Shown in pieces: positions 26,366-33,979 of a stretch of 64,000 bases of DNA. The stretch is from Pasteurellaceae bacterium RH1A (GTDB lineage: Bacteria; Pseudomonadota; Gammaproteobacteria; Enterobacterales; Pasteurellaceae): NCBI GenBank assembly GCA_012221805.1, contig CP015195.1, forward strand, positions 1,039,771 through 1,103,770, in the 5' to 3' direction. Made by a program: the position numbers and the translations under genes. Below the pieces are notes generated by a model that did not search any database, was not told the DNA's origin, and saw nothing but the letters and a program-made list of their open reading frames with translations. How positions within the stretch are numbered: position 1 is the stretch's first letter; the number at the start of each line of letters is the position of its first letter.

Positions 26366-26420
26366 TCTTGAAATCAAGATATTTTTACTATATTGATAAA
26401 TTATCTTGATGTCAAGATAA
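26366..26420. promoter_or_regulatory. Double palindromic operator between the EamA and MarR genes
   Basis: Two related palindromes 38 bp apart centre to centre: TCTTGA-AA-TCAAGA (26366-26379) and TTATCTTGA-TG-TCAAGATAA (26401-26420). They lie in the divergent promoter region and just before the MarR start. The ATCTTGANNTCAAGAT type suits a MarR dimer; autoregulation and control of the exporter are inferred. Confidence 0.75.
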
Positions 26421-26452
26421 GTAATCGACTTTTACTAAGAGAGCAGCAAAGC

Positions 26453-26971
26453 ATGAATACAGCCCAAGATGCCCACGATGCTGTTGATGCCATCGTGGCA
26501 CAATGGAAGCAAGAAATCCCGACACTGGCCAGCGAAAACATGGCTTTGATTGGCAGAATTCGCCGCATCAGTATGATGTTGAATGCCTATTTAGAGCAGG
26601 AATTCGTTAAACACAGCCTCAATAACTGGCAATTCGATGTACTCGCCACTCTGCGCCGTAGCGGCCCGCCCTATACGCTGACACCAACCGCCCTATTTTC
26701 CAGCATGATGGTCAGCTCTGGCACCATGAGTACCCGCCTAAAACACCTGGAGGCCGATGGCCTGATCGAACGCCTGCCCAACCCCGAAGATGCACGCAGC
26801 CTGTTGGTAAAATTAAGTGATAAGGGATTTGAGTTGATCGAAAAAGCGGTATTTCCGCATGTGGACAATGAAGCACGCTTGCTGGCCAGCCTGCCTCAAG
26901 AGGTGCGCCAGCGGCTGGAGGCGGATGTGAAGTTACTGTTGAAGGTGGTGGAAGAGGCAGTTGGGGGTTGA
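26453..26971 (+). CDS. MarR-family transcriptional regulator
   Basis: 172 residues from the ATG at 26453; the frame extends to 26393, but that stretch holds the operator. The winged HTH is clear (LTPTALFSSMMVSSGTMSTRLKHLEADGLIERLPNPEDARSLLVKLSDKG). A 45-residue N-terminal helical extension is longer than in minimal MarR proteins. Divergent from the EamA exporter gene, with two ATCTTGA palindromes in between. Confidence 0.92.
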   Translation: MNTAQDAHDAVDAIVAQWKQEIPTLASENMALIGRIRRISMMLNAYLEQEFVKHSLNNWQFDVLATLRRSGPPYTLTPTALFSSMMVSSGTMSTRLKHLEADGLIERLPNPEDARSLLVKLSDKGFELIEKAVFPHVDNEARLLASLPQEVRQRLEADVKLLLKVVEEAVGG

Positions 26972-26980
26972 GGTAGAGCA

Positions 26981-27026
26981 ACAAGCGGTCATTTTTGCAA
27001 GATTTTTCGCAAAAACGACCGCTTGT
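26981..27026. terminator. Inverted-USS terminator
   Basis: ACAAGCGGTCATTTTTGC and GCAAAAACGACCGCTTGT form a long stem between the convergent MarR and metallo-hydrolase genes. Confidence 0.85.
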
Positions 27027-27057
27027 TGATGAGAATGCAAAGGTGTTTTTCGTAAAT

Positions 27058-28146
27058 CTATTCCACCCCTTCCCACCAAGGATCAAACTGATAAATCTCA
27101 GGCTGGTACTTTTCGCCCTGCTTCGGCACATCAAGCCGCAGCTGTTTTGTCTGAGCGGTTTGAACCGCCAGTTTAATGGACTGATCCCAAGGGTTTTTGC
27201 CTAGGTTAAACACGCCCCAGTGGATAGGCAGCATGGTTTTTGCATTCAGATCCAGGCTGGCTTGTACGGCTTGGTCGGGGAACATATGGGTGTTGGGCCA
27301 GCCTGGGTTGGCGGCGTCGATTTCCATAAAGGCCAGGTCAAAACTGCCGTATTTCTGCCCTAGTTGGGAGAAGTGCTTACCGTAGCCTGAATCGCCACTC
27401 CAAAAGAGCCGCTTGCCTGCTCCTTCAAAGACAAAGGAGGCCCAGAGGGTCTTATCTCGGTCATCTCGCCAACGGGACGAATAATGCACCGCAGGCTCGG
27501 CTGTGTAGGTTACTCCAGCAAGCGTGATGGACTCGCCCCAGCCTAGCTCGGTGATTTTATCCGCAGGCACGCCCCAGGATTGCAGGCGAGCACCTACGCC
27601 CAGTGGGGTAACAAAATGAGGAACCTTGTCTGCCAAGTAACGCATGGTTGCGGTTTCTAGGTGATCATAGTGATCGTGGGTAATGATTACCACATCTAGG
27701 GCAGGCAGGTCTTGGCGAGCTAATGGCGCAGGCTGAAAGCGAGGGACAAGAAAGGGCAGAGCAATCGGAGCAGCGTTGTCGAACACGGGGTCAATCAAGA
27801 TCCGTTGCTTGTTTAGCTCCAAAATGGCCGATGAATGCCCCAGCCAATAATAGGCTAAGTCTTCAGGCGATCCAAAGCTGTTCTTATCCAAATTGACCAC
27901 TGGCAGGGGAGATTTGGGAGCATAAGGCTTGTGTGGCACCCAACTGCCTTCGCCCGTTACTTTATCGGCATAAAAAACCAAGGGTTCAGGGCTTTGGAAC
28001 TGGCCATTTTGATAGTAGGGCAGGTGTTCAAAACGCTTGCCATCAGGCAGGTCACCAATGTTCTGATAAACGCTATAAGCCGCTATACCTAAACCAAGCC
28101 CAACCACACCTAGGGTTGATAGGCTATACTTTAACCATTTTTTCAT
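27058..28146 (-). CDS. RomA-like MBL-fold metallo-hydrolase, membrane anchored
   Basis: A metallo-beta-lactamase-fold protein of the NAPE-PLD/RomA type, 362 residues, with an N-terminal membrane anchor (KYSLSTLGVVGLGLGIAAY). Metal ligands are visible in the HxHxDH motif THDHYDHLE, then AVHYS, FWSGDSGYG and LPIHWGVF. Family members act on N-acyl phospholipids or remain uncharacterised. The acetyltransferase gene upstream (53 bp) and YjbR gene are co-directional but separated enough to have their own promoters. Confidence 0.88.
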   Translation of the reverse strand: MKKWLKYSLSTLGVVGLGLGIAAYSVYQNIGDLPDGKRFEHLPYYQNGQFQSPEPLVFYADKVTGEGSWVPHKPYAPKSPLPVVNLDKNSFGSPEDLAYYWLGHSSAILELNKQRILIDPVFDNAAPIALPFLVPRFQPAPLARQDLPALDVVIITHDHYDHLETATMRYLADKVPHFVTPLGVGARLQSWGVPADKITELGWGESITLAGVTYTAEPAVHYSSRWRDDRDKTLWASFVFEGAGKRLFWSGDSGYGKHFSQLGQKYGSFDLAFMEIDAANPGWPNTHMFPDQAVQASLDLNAKTMLPIHWGVFNLGKNPWDQSIKLAVQTAQTKQLRLDVPKQGEKYQPEIYQFDPWWEGVE

Positions 28147-28199
28147 TTGCTTTCCTGTTTGAAATTAAAAAAAGGGTATTTTACACCTATTTGCTGTGT

Positions 28200-28811
28200 T
28201 TAGCTCAAACTATCATCAAAATACCGAGCCTGATAATCCAGCCTATCCTGCTCGGTAATGGCTCGAACCACACGGCAGGGATTGCCCATGGCCAGGCTAT
28301 TGGCTGGAATATCTTTGGTTACCACCGAACCTGCGGCAATCACCACATTATCCCCAATGGTTACGCCACCTAAGATCACAATACTTCCGCACACCCAAAC
28401 ATTATTGCCAATCACAATGGGCTTGGCAGTTTCCCAGCCTTCAGCCCTTAAGCTTGGGTCAAGGGGATGATTTACGGTATAAAGGCTGACATTGGGGCCG
28501 AACATCACATTATCACCGATTGTCACACCACCGTTGTCTAAAATGATGCAGTTGGCATTAGCATAAAAGTGCTTGCCCACCTCAATAAATCTACCGTAAT
28601 CGCAATGGAAAGGGGAGTTGATCTTGGTGGTTTCATCTGCCTTGCCTAGAATTTGCTGGAGTAGGGCCTGTTTTTCCGCCTTTTGGCTGGGGCGGAGGAC
28701 ATAGTTATAGTCAAAGAGCCTTTCTCTGTTGGCTTGCCGTAGGGTGGTTAGTTCATTTTCATAAGGCTGATGGGCTAAGCCCTGAAGCATTTTTTCTTTT
28801 TCGGTCAGCAT
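28200..28811 (-). CDS. Maltose/galactoside-type sugar O-acetyltransferase
   Basis: Left-handed beta-helix acetyltransferase of the Maa/LacA/NodL group, 203 residues. The N-terminal Maa domain (EKMLQGLAHQPYENELTTLRQANRERL) precedes hexapeptide repeats, with the catalytic histidine in NHPLDPS and the helix turns GNNVWVCGSIVILGGVTIGDNVVIAAGSVV. It probably transfers acetyl from acetyl-CoA to the 6-OH of a sugar. The stop-start gap to the next gene upstream is only 8 bp, so it is cotranscribed with the YjbR-family gene. Confidence 0.92.
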   Translation of the reverse strand: MLTEKEKMLQGLAHQPYENELTTLRQANRERLFDYNYVLRPSQKAEKQALLQQILGKADETTKINSPFHCDYGRFIEVGKHFYANANCIILDNGGVTIGDNVMFGPNVSLYTVNHPLDPSLRAEGWETAKPIVIGNNVWVCGSIVILGGVTIGDNVVIAAGSVVTKDIPANSLAMGNPCRVVRAITEQDRLDYQARYFDDSLS

Positions 28812-28819
28812 TGTTTTTC

Positions 28820-29182
28820 CTATTTTTGGGTTAAATCATAAGACCAATCGATTAGTTTGCGCATTTCATCCCAGTCAAAACCACGGTCTAGCACAATGGT
28901 CAGCCAGTGTTTTTTGTTCATGTGGTAGGCAGGCAAAACGTTTTTATCTTGTTGCAGAATGCTCACCATATCTGGCACACATTTAAGGTTGAGAAAATCG
29001 GTTTCCCCCGCTTCTGGAAGCCCCAATTTTGCCTTGCTTATTCTACCAATCAGGGCGAACCACTTGCCTTTGGCGCTGGCGTGGCGAAGCACGGCATAAT
29101 CAGGCAGGTTTTGCCAGAGATATTCAGCTTGCACGCTATATTGGTTGGCAGCGTAGTCTAAGATGGTTTGGCGTTGGGACAT
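28820..29182 (-). CDS. MmcQ/YjbR family protein
   Basis: Small cytoplasmic protein of 120 residues. The ends YAVLRHASAKGKWFALIGRI and KKHWLTIVLDRGFDWDEMRKLIDWSYDLTQ are characteristic of the MmcQ/YjbR fold (CyaY-like), which is often labelled DNA-binding without a known role. First gene of a two-gene unit with the acetyltransferase. Confidence 0.9.
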   Translation of the reverse strand: MSQRQTILDYAANQYSVQAEYLWQNLPDYAVLRHASAKGKWFALIGRISKAKLGLPEAGETDFLNLKCVPDMVSILQQDKNVLPAYHMNKKHWLTIVLDRGFDWDEMRKLIDWSYDLTQK

Positions 29183-29293
29183 GGTTCTTCCTTTTAAAGG
29201 TTTGTATGTAGGGATATTACATCAAGAATCCACACTTTTTTATTTTTGCAAGCAATAAAAATAAATTTTTCGATCGGGATCGCAAAATTACTT

Positions 29294-29312
29294 ATCCAGT
29301 ATTGCACTGGAT
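29294..29312. promoter_or_regulatory. Palindromic operator of the tandem Bro-N genes
   Basis: ATCCAGTATTGCACTGGAT, 57 bp before the first Bro-N start, differs by one base from 20092-20110. It is preceded by GATCGGGATCGCAAAATTA, again matching the other locus. Confidence 0.65.
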
Positions 29313-29368
29313 GTTTTTTTATTTATACTAAAGAACTGTAAATTCAATCAGTATCTAAGGACAAGATG

Positions 29369-30205
29369 ATGAACGAGATTAAGCTCTTTGAAAGCCAACA
29401 AGTGCGGTCGGTTTGGGACGAAGAAAGGGAAGAGTGGTTCTTTTCGGTTGTGGATATAGTGCAAGTTCTAACTGGCTCAGATAATCCACGTCGTTATTGG
29501 AGCGATTTAAAGCGAAAGATGAAGAAAGAAGGAGTAGAAGATCAGTTGTACGAAAAAATCGTACAACTGAAGTTGCCATCTTCAGATGGAAAATCCTATA
29601 AGACGGATGTGGCTGATACACAAACGGTTTTCCGTGTTATCCAATCCATCCCCAGCCCCAAAGCAGAGCCCTTTAAACTCTGGTTGGCAGAAGTAGGCAA
29701 GGAACGTTTAGACGAAATGCAAGACCCTGAACTTTCTATAGACCGAGCGTTGGCCCAATATCTCAAGTTAGGTTATTCAGAAAGCTGGATTAACCAGCGT
29801 TTAAAAAGCATTGAAATTCGCAAGGAATTGACTGATGAATGGCAGAAACGGGGCGTGCAGGGCAAAGAATTTGCCTTGTTGACGGATTTACTCACTAAAA
29901 CCTGGTCGGGCAAGAGCACCAAGGAATATAAGGTTTTGAAGGGGCTGAAGAAGGAAAACCTGCGAGACAATATGACCAACACCGAGCTGATTTTAAATAT
30001 GTTGGCGGAAGCATCCACCAAGGACATTTCCCAAGCCCTTGAGCCAGAAACCTTGGCGGAAAATATGCAGGTTGCCCAGCAGGGTGGCGATGTGGCAAAA
30101 ACGGCGCGAGAAGCCTTGGAAGCCCGTACAGGCAAGAAGGTGGTCACATCTGCCAATGCGACAACAGCAATGCTGGGGCAGTCTAAGGGCTTGAAAAAGG
30201 CTTAA
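29369..30205 (+). CDS. Bro-N domain protein with DinD-like C-terminus (copy A)
   Basis: 278 residues from the second of two adjacent ATG codons (better spaced from AAGGA). The N-terminal Bro-N domain (NEIKLFESQQVRSVWDEEREEWFFSV, then DIVQVLTGSDNPRRYW) is followed by a helical region RVIQSIPSPKAEPFKLWLAEVGKERL. The C-terminal part (KGLKKENLRDNMTNTELILNML...TAREALEARTGKKVV) resembles E. coli DNA-damage-inducible DinD. Bro-N proteins bind DNA and include phage antirepressors; the function here is unknown. A 27-bp DNA palindrome lies at 29543-29569. Followed after 13 bp by a paralogue. Confidence 0.85.
   Translation: MNEIKLFESQQVRSVWDEEREEWFFSVVDIVQVLTGSDNPRRYWSDLKRKMKKEGVEDQLYEKIVQLKLPSSDGKSYKTDVADTQTVFRVIQSIPSPKAEPFKLWLAEVGKERLDEMQDPELSIDRALAQYLKLGYSESWINQRLKSIEIRKELTDEWQKRGVQGKEFALLTDLLTKTWSGKSTKEYKVLKGLKKENLRDNMTNTELILNMLAEASTKDISQALEPETLAENMQVAQQGGDVAKTAREALEARTGKKVVTSANATTAMLGQSKGLKKA
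29543..29569. repeat. Intragenic palindrome of Bro-N copy A
   Basis: Perfect 11-bp arms CAGTTGTACGA and TCGTACAACTG around AAAAA. It lies at the same place in the gene as the different palindromes of the two other Bro-N copies. Confidence 0.8.
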
Positions 30206-30218
30206 TCAAGGAGCAATT

Positions 30219-31061
30219 ATGAACGAGATTAAATTATTTGAAAGCCAACAAGTGCGGTCAATTTGGGATGAAGAACGGGAAGAGTGGTTCTTTTCGGTGA
30301 TTGATGTGGTGCAAATTCTAACCGACAGTGCTGATCCCAAGCAATATGTCAAGAAAATGCGTAGCCGTGATCCTGAGCTCAATCTCAAGTGGGGTACAAT
30401 TTGTACCCCAGTTCAAATGCTGGGCTTAGATGGAAAGAAACGTAAAATTCAGGCGGCAACAATACAAGGCATTTTCCGTATTATCCAATCCATTCCATCA
30501 CCCAAGGCAGAGCCTTTTAAGATGTGGTTGGCGGAAGTGGGCAAGGAGCGGATTGATGAGATTATCGACCCTGAATTGACCATCGACCGTGCCTTGGCAA
30601 CCTATCTGAAAAAGGGTTATTCACGGGAGTGGATCAACCAACGCCTGCAAGCCATTCAGGTACGTAAGGAGCTGACCGACACCTGGCAGGATCATGGGGT
30701 GAAAGAAGGGCGGGAGTTTGCCATTCTAACCAATGAAATTTCTAAGGCTTGGAGCGGAATGACCACCCGAGAATATAAGGATTTCAAGGGCTTAAAGAAG
30801 GAAAACCTGCGGGATAATATGTCCACGCTGGAGCTGGTGCTCAATATGTTGGCAGAAGCAACCACAACGGAGCTAACCAAGGCAGCCGATCCCCAAGGCT
30901 TAGAAGAGAATAAAAAAGTGGCACAAGAAGGCGGTAGCATTGCAGGTGACGCACGGCGTGCTATTGAAAGCAAAACCGGCAAGCCTGTGGTTAGCCCGAA
31001 GAATGCAGTGGATTTTTCAAGGCTGATTGAAGATGTGGTCAAGGCGGTGGAGGAGAAGTGA
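30219..31061 (+). CDS. Bro-N domain protein with DinD-like C-terminus (copy B)
   Basis: Tandem paralogue of the preceding gene, 280 residues, with AGGAG before the ATG and only 13 bp between the two, so cotranscribed. The ends of the protein are strongly conserved between copies, whereas the segment after the first 50 residues (VKKMRSRDPELNLKWGTICTPVQM) diverges and holds a perfect DNA palindrome at 30390-30410. The pattern of conserved ends and variable middle suggests either different DNA or partner specificities, or insertion of palindromes. Function unknown. Confidence 0.85.
   Translation: MNEIKLFESQQVRSIWDEEREEWFFSVIDVVQILTDSADPKQYVKKMRSRDPELNLKWGTICTPVQMLGLDGKKRKIQAATIQGIFRIIQSIPSPKAEPFKMWLAEVGKERIDEIIDPELTIDRALATYLKKGYSREWINQRLQAIQVRKELTDTWQDHGVKEGREFAILTNEISKAWSGMTTREYKDFKGLKKENLRDNMSTLELVLNMLAEATTTELTKAADPQGLEENKKVAQEGGSIAGDARRAIESKTGKPVVSPKNAVDFSRLIEDVVKAVEEK
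30390..30410. repeat. Intragenic palindrome of Bro-N copy B
   Basis: TGGGGTACAA-T-TTGTACCCCA, perfect 10-bp arms, encoding WGTICTP. Equivalent in position to 29543-29569 and 20344-20362 but different in sequence. Confidence 0.8.
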
Positions 31062-31121
31062 TGCAAGCGGGGTAATTTGGGGAAAATTCTGCAAGATAGG
31101 TTGTGCTTGGGTTTCCCTATT

Positions 31122-31295
31122 CTATAGCTTATCCCTTCCCACTCTAGCCAAACAAAACTCCACAAAAGCCTTCACCAAAGCCGACGGATGCCTGTGTGCC
31201 AGATAAAGAATATGCAGATCGAACACGGGCTTGTCAAAATCTGCCAGTATTTCCTGCAAGCCCTGTTCGGCAATCAGGCGATTGACATTTAAGCC
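31122..31295 (-). pseudogene. Remnant of a LysR-family regulator (C-terminal part)
   Basis: About 57 codons on the minus strand match the end of a LysR effector domain (NRLIAEQGLQEILADFDKPVFDLHILYLAHRHPSALVKAFVEF). No HTH or upstream coding sequence remains. Like the remnant at 19806-20042, it lies beside a Bro-N locus. Confidence 0.65.
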
Positions 31296-31432
31296 TATGA
31301 AGCTTCTCATTTTGAAATTAATAGGTGTATTATGCAAATTTGCTTTTATTTGAAAAAATTTAGTTAATTTTAAGACTACTTATCCCCGCCCCAACCTGCT
31401 ACAATTTCCCAAAAAGCAACAAAGGAAAGCGT

Positions 31433-31873
31433 ATGAACGGTTTTGATCTTATCGGCGCCCACATCGGTGAAATTGACACAATGATTGATGACTGGATTAG
31501 CCAGTTGGGTTTGGGCTATAACCATTTTGCGGTCTTGCACACCCTTGCCAGCAGCCCCGATGGGCAGTGCACCCAAAAGCAGATCTGCCAAGCCTACTAC
31601 CTGCCTAAGCAAACGGTTTTTAATGTCTGCAAGGAATATAAGGAAAAGGGCTGGATTGACTTTCAACCCAGCCCGCAAGATAAGCGTGAACGCCTAATGC
31701 AGCTCACCGAGTTGGGCAAGCAGCAGGCGGAGCCGATTGTAAGGCGGACCAACCAGCTCTTTGATGGGGCCTTGGCTCAATTTGGCGCCGAAAAAAGTGC
31801 CCTGCTCTTTAGCCTGATGAGCGAATTTTGTCAGGTTTGCTATGCTCAAATGGATAAGCTTAAGGAAGGATAG
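31433..31873 (+). CDS. MarR-family transcriptional regulator
   Basis: 146 residues, winged HTH with recognition region CTQKQICQAYYLPKQTVFNVCKEYKEKGWIDFQPSPQDKRERLMQLTELG. It resembles the MarR at 36383 in the same region (TQKQI...LPKQT). The ABC membrane protein gene follows 75 bp downstream, with several AGTCCTAAAA half-sites in between, so it probably controls that gene and is itself first in the unit. Confidence 0.92.
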   Translation: MNGFDLIGAHIGEIDTMIDDWISQLGLGYNHFAVLHTLASSPDGQCTQKQICQAYYLPKQTVFNVCKEYKEKGWIDFQPSPQDKRERLMQLTELGKQQAEPIVRRTNQLFDGALAQFGAEKSALLFSLMSEFCQVCYAQMDKLKEG

Positions 31874-31943
31874 TCTTAAAATTTACTTGTTAAAAGTCCT
31901 AAAAATGACTATTATAGCCACCATATAGTAAATTTTAGGACTT
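31872..31943. promoter_or_regulatory. Cluster of AGTCYTAAAA half-sites
   Basis: Half-sites AGTCTTAAAATTTA (from 31872), AAGTCCTAAAA (31894-31904) and, inverted, TTTTAGGACTT (31933-31943). The last two form an inverted repeat. The inverted site ends 5 bp before the start codon of the membrane-protein gene. Probable binding region of the upstream MarR protein. Confidence 0.6.
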
Positions 31944-31948
31944 ATTTT

Positions 31949-32827
31949 ATGCAGACAACCCAATTATCCCTTGAAAATCCTTCCCCCAATGCCCTTCGCA
32001 CCCTAAAGCAGATTGCCTATAACTACCGCCACAAGCTGCTCTACACCTTTGGCTTGGTTGCCTTGGAAAATGGCTTATTCCTGCTCTATCCCTTGGTCGG
32101 CAGCTTTGCGGTGAATGCCGTCTTGCAGGGCAAGACTTGGCAGGCTCTGCTGTATGCCTTAATGATTTTAGTGATTTGGGTGGTCGGCTCTGCCCGTCGG
32201 GCGGTGGATACCCGCACCTTCGTGCATATCTATGCCAGCCTTGCCGTGCCCGTGATTCTCAATCAAAAAGCCAAGGGAACTACATCGTCCGCCACCGCCC
32301 ACGCCGCCCTTTCACGCCAGTTCGTGACCTTTTTTGAAGAACACCTACCCGTGCTGATTACCGCGATTTTCTCCATTGTCGGCTCGGTGATAATGCTGCT
32401 CTTGATCGAATTTTGGGTTGGTTTGACCGCACTTTTGGTCTTGATAGGCTTTGCCTTGGTGCTGCCTAATTATATGAAAATCAACGACCGCCTGTATTTC
32501 AAACTCAACAACCGCCTTGAAAACGAAGTCAAGGTGATTGAAGGCAACCGCTCCCACGCCCTTAACAAGCACTACGGCCTGCTATCCAAAATTCGCATTG
32601 CCATATCCAACCGAGAAGCCAGTAGCTATCTCTTTATCGGGCTGGCAATGGCCGTGCTTTTTGCCACCAGCCTGATTAGCCTAAGCCAGCAAGCCGACGT
32701 GCAGGCAGGGCATATTTATGCCGTTATCACTTATTTATGGATCTTTGCAATGTCGCTAGATGATATGCCCCGTTTGGTGGAACAGTTCTCCGAGCTCAAG
32801 GACATTGGCCAGCGAGTGGAAGTGTAG
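31949..32827 (+). CDS. ABC-type six-transmembrane domain protein without ATPase
   Basis: A 292-residue membrane protein that matches the ABC six-helix transmembrane domain family (ABC_membrane_3 type): helices near 35-55, 65-85, 140-160, 165-185, 235-255 and 265-285. No nucleotide-binding domain is fused and none is encoded next to it, so it would need a partner ATPase from elsewhere or work in another way. Controlled presumably by the MarR gene just upstream. Substrate unknown. Confidence 0.8.
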   Translation: MQTTQLSLENPSPNALRTLKQIAYNYRHKLLYTFGLVALENGLFLLYPLVGSFAVNAVLQGKTWQALLYALMILVIWVVGSARRAVDTRTFVHIYASLAVPVILNQKAKGTTSSATAHAALSRQFVTFFEEHLPVLITAIFSIVGSVIMLLLIEFWVGLTALLVLIGFALVLPNYMKINDRLYFKLNNRLENEVKVIEGNRSHALNKHYGLLSKIRIAISNREASSYLFIGLAMAVLFATSLISLSQQADVQAGHIYAVITYLWIFAMSLDDMPRLVEQFSELKDIGQRVEV

Positions 32828-32828
32828 G

Positions 32829-32867
32829 GCAAGCGGTGCAAAATCCTTGATTTTTTGCACCGCTTGC
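32829..32867. terminator. Inverted-USS terminator
   Basis: GCAAGCGGTGCAAAA and TTTTGCACCGCTTGC between the convergent membrane-protein and GlxA-like regulator genes. Confidence 0.85.
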
Positions 32868-32873
32868 AAGCCT

Positions 32874-33821
32874 TTAAACCATCTCCTTTCCCCCAAAACT
32901 CCCCCGCCATTCACTAGGGCTCACCTTAAACCTTGCCTTAAAACGTTCCCGAAAATGTGTTACCGTGCCGAAACCCACTTGGTAGGCGATTTGTTCAATG
33001 GTTAGCCCGCTATTTTCCAATAATTCTTGGCTGCGGTTCAGGCGTGCCACCGTTAGCCATTCCACTAGGTTCATTCCTGTTGCCTTGTGAAAATGGCGAC
33101 TAAAGGTGCGGCGGCTCATTTGGCTGCGGTCGGCCAGATCGGCTAGCGAATGGGCTTGGTCCAGATGGGTTTGCAGGTAGTCTAGTAGGCGGTTGATCCG
33201 CTCATCGGGGGTGTTTTTCGGCACTTGCATTTGGATAAACTGTGCCTGGCCGCCCGTGCGGTGGGGGGCGGAAACCAAGATTCGGGCTAAGCGGTTGGCA
33301 ACATTCGCCCCTTTTATTTCACGGATCAGGTGCAGGCAACAATCCAGCCCTGCCATCGCCCCTGCTGATGTGGTGATCTGACCGTCAGTGATGTAAAGGC
33401 TGTTGGTGTCTAACCGAGCCTTTGGAAAACGAGCGGCGAAATCCTGCTCTGCCAGCCAGTGGGTGGCGGTTTGCTTGCCGTCCAGTAAACCTGCATAAGC
33501 CAAGCCATAAGCCCCATAACAAAGCCCAACCAATTTTGCCCCACGCTGGTAGGCGGTTTGCAATTTTTCCATAAAGTCGCTTGATGGCATACCGCCAGCC
33601 CAGCCTGCAATCACGATCATCTCTGCCCAGTCAAAAAGCGACAAATCCCCGTCCACAGGCACAATCGTCCCCAGGTCGCTGACCTGATTTTCTCCCGTCT
33701 CGGACGCAATTTTCAGCTCAAACAGGGGAAAGCCGTCCAGTTCCGCCTTAAAGAGCGAATGGGGAATGCTGAACACGATATGGTTGAATTGGGGATAGGC
33801 GTATAAGACGATTTTTTGCAT
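32874..33821 (-). CDS. GlxA-type regulator (DJ-1/PfpI domain plus AraC HTH)
   Basis: 315-residue regulator. The N-terminal DJ-1/PfpI-like domain (residues about 1-185) includes the elbow KLVGLCYGAYGLAYAG with its cysteine, and is followed by an AraC-type double HTH (SLADLADRSQMSRRTFSRHFHKATGMNLVEWLTVARLNRSQELLENSGLTIEQIAYQVGFG). Divergent from the MBL-fold gene at 33980 across 158 bp, which suggests it controls that gene. Ligand unknown. Confidence 0.92.
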   Translation of the reverse strand: MQKIVLYAYPQFNHIVFSIPHSLFKAELDGFPLFELKIASETGENQVSDLGTIVPVDGDLSLFDWAEMIVIAGWAGGMPSSDFMEKLQTAYQRGAKLVGLCYGAYGLAYAGLLDGKQTATHWLAEQDFAARFPKARLDTNSLYITDGQITTSAGAMAGLDCCLHLIREIKGANVANRLARILVSAPHRTGGQAQFIQMQVPKNTPDERINRLLDYLQTHLDQAHSLADLADRSQMSRRTFSRHFHKATGMNLVEWLTVARLNRSQELLENSGLTIEQIAYQVGFGTVTHFRERFKARFKVSPSEWRGSFGGKEMV

Positions 33822-33979
33822 AAATTGAGTTCATTTTGAGTGACAAGTGGTCGCATTTTAGCAAAATCTTGCAAATTGGCACAATTATTTCTCTCTTTGG
33901 CATAAATGCCACTTTTGACCTATCTATAAATCCGTAAAATAGGCTACGTTCATTCAACATCTTAACAAAGGAAAATTTT

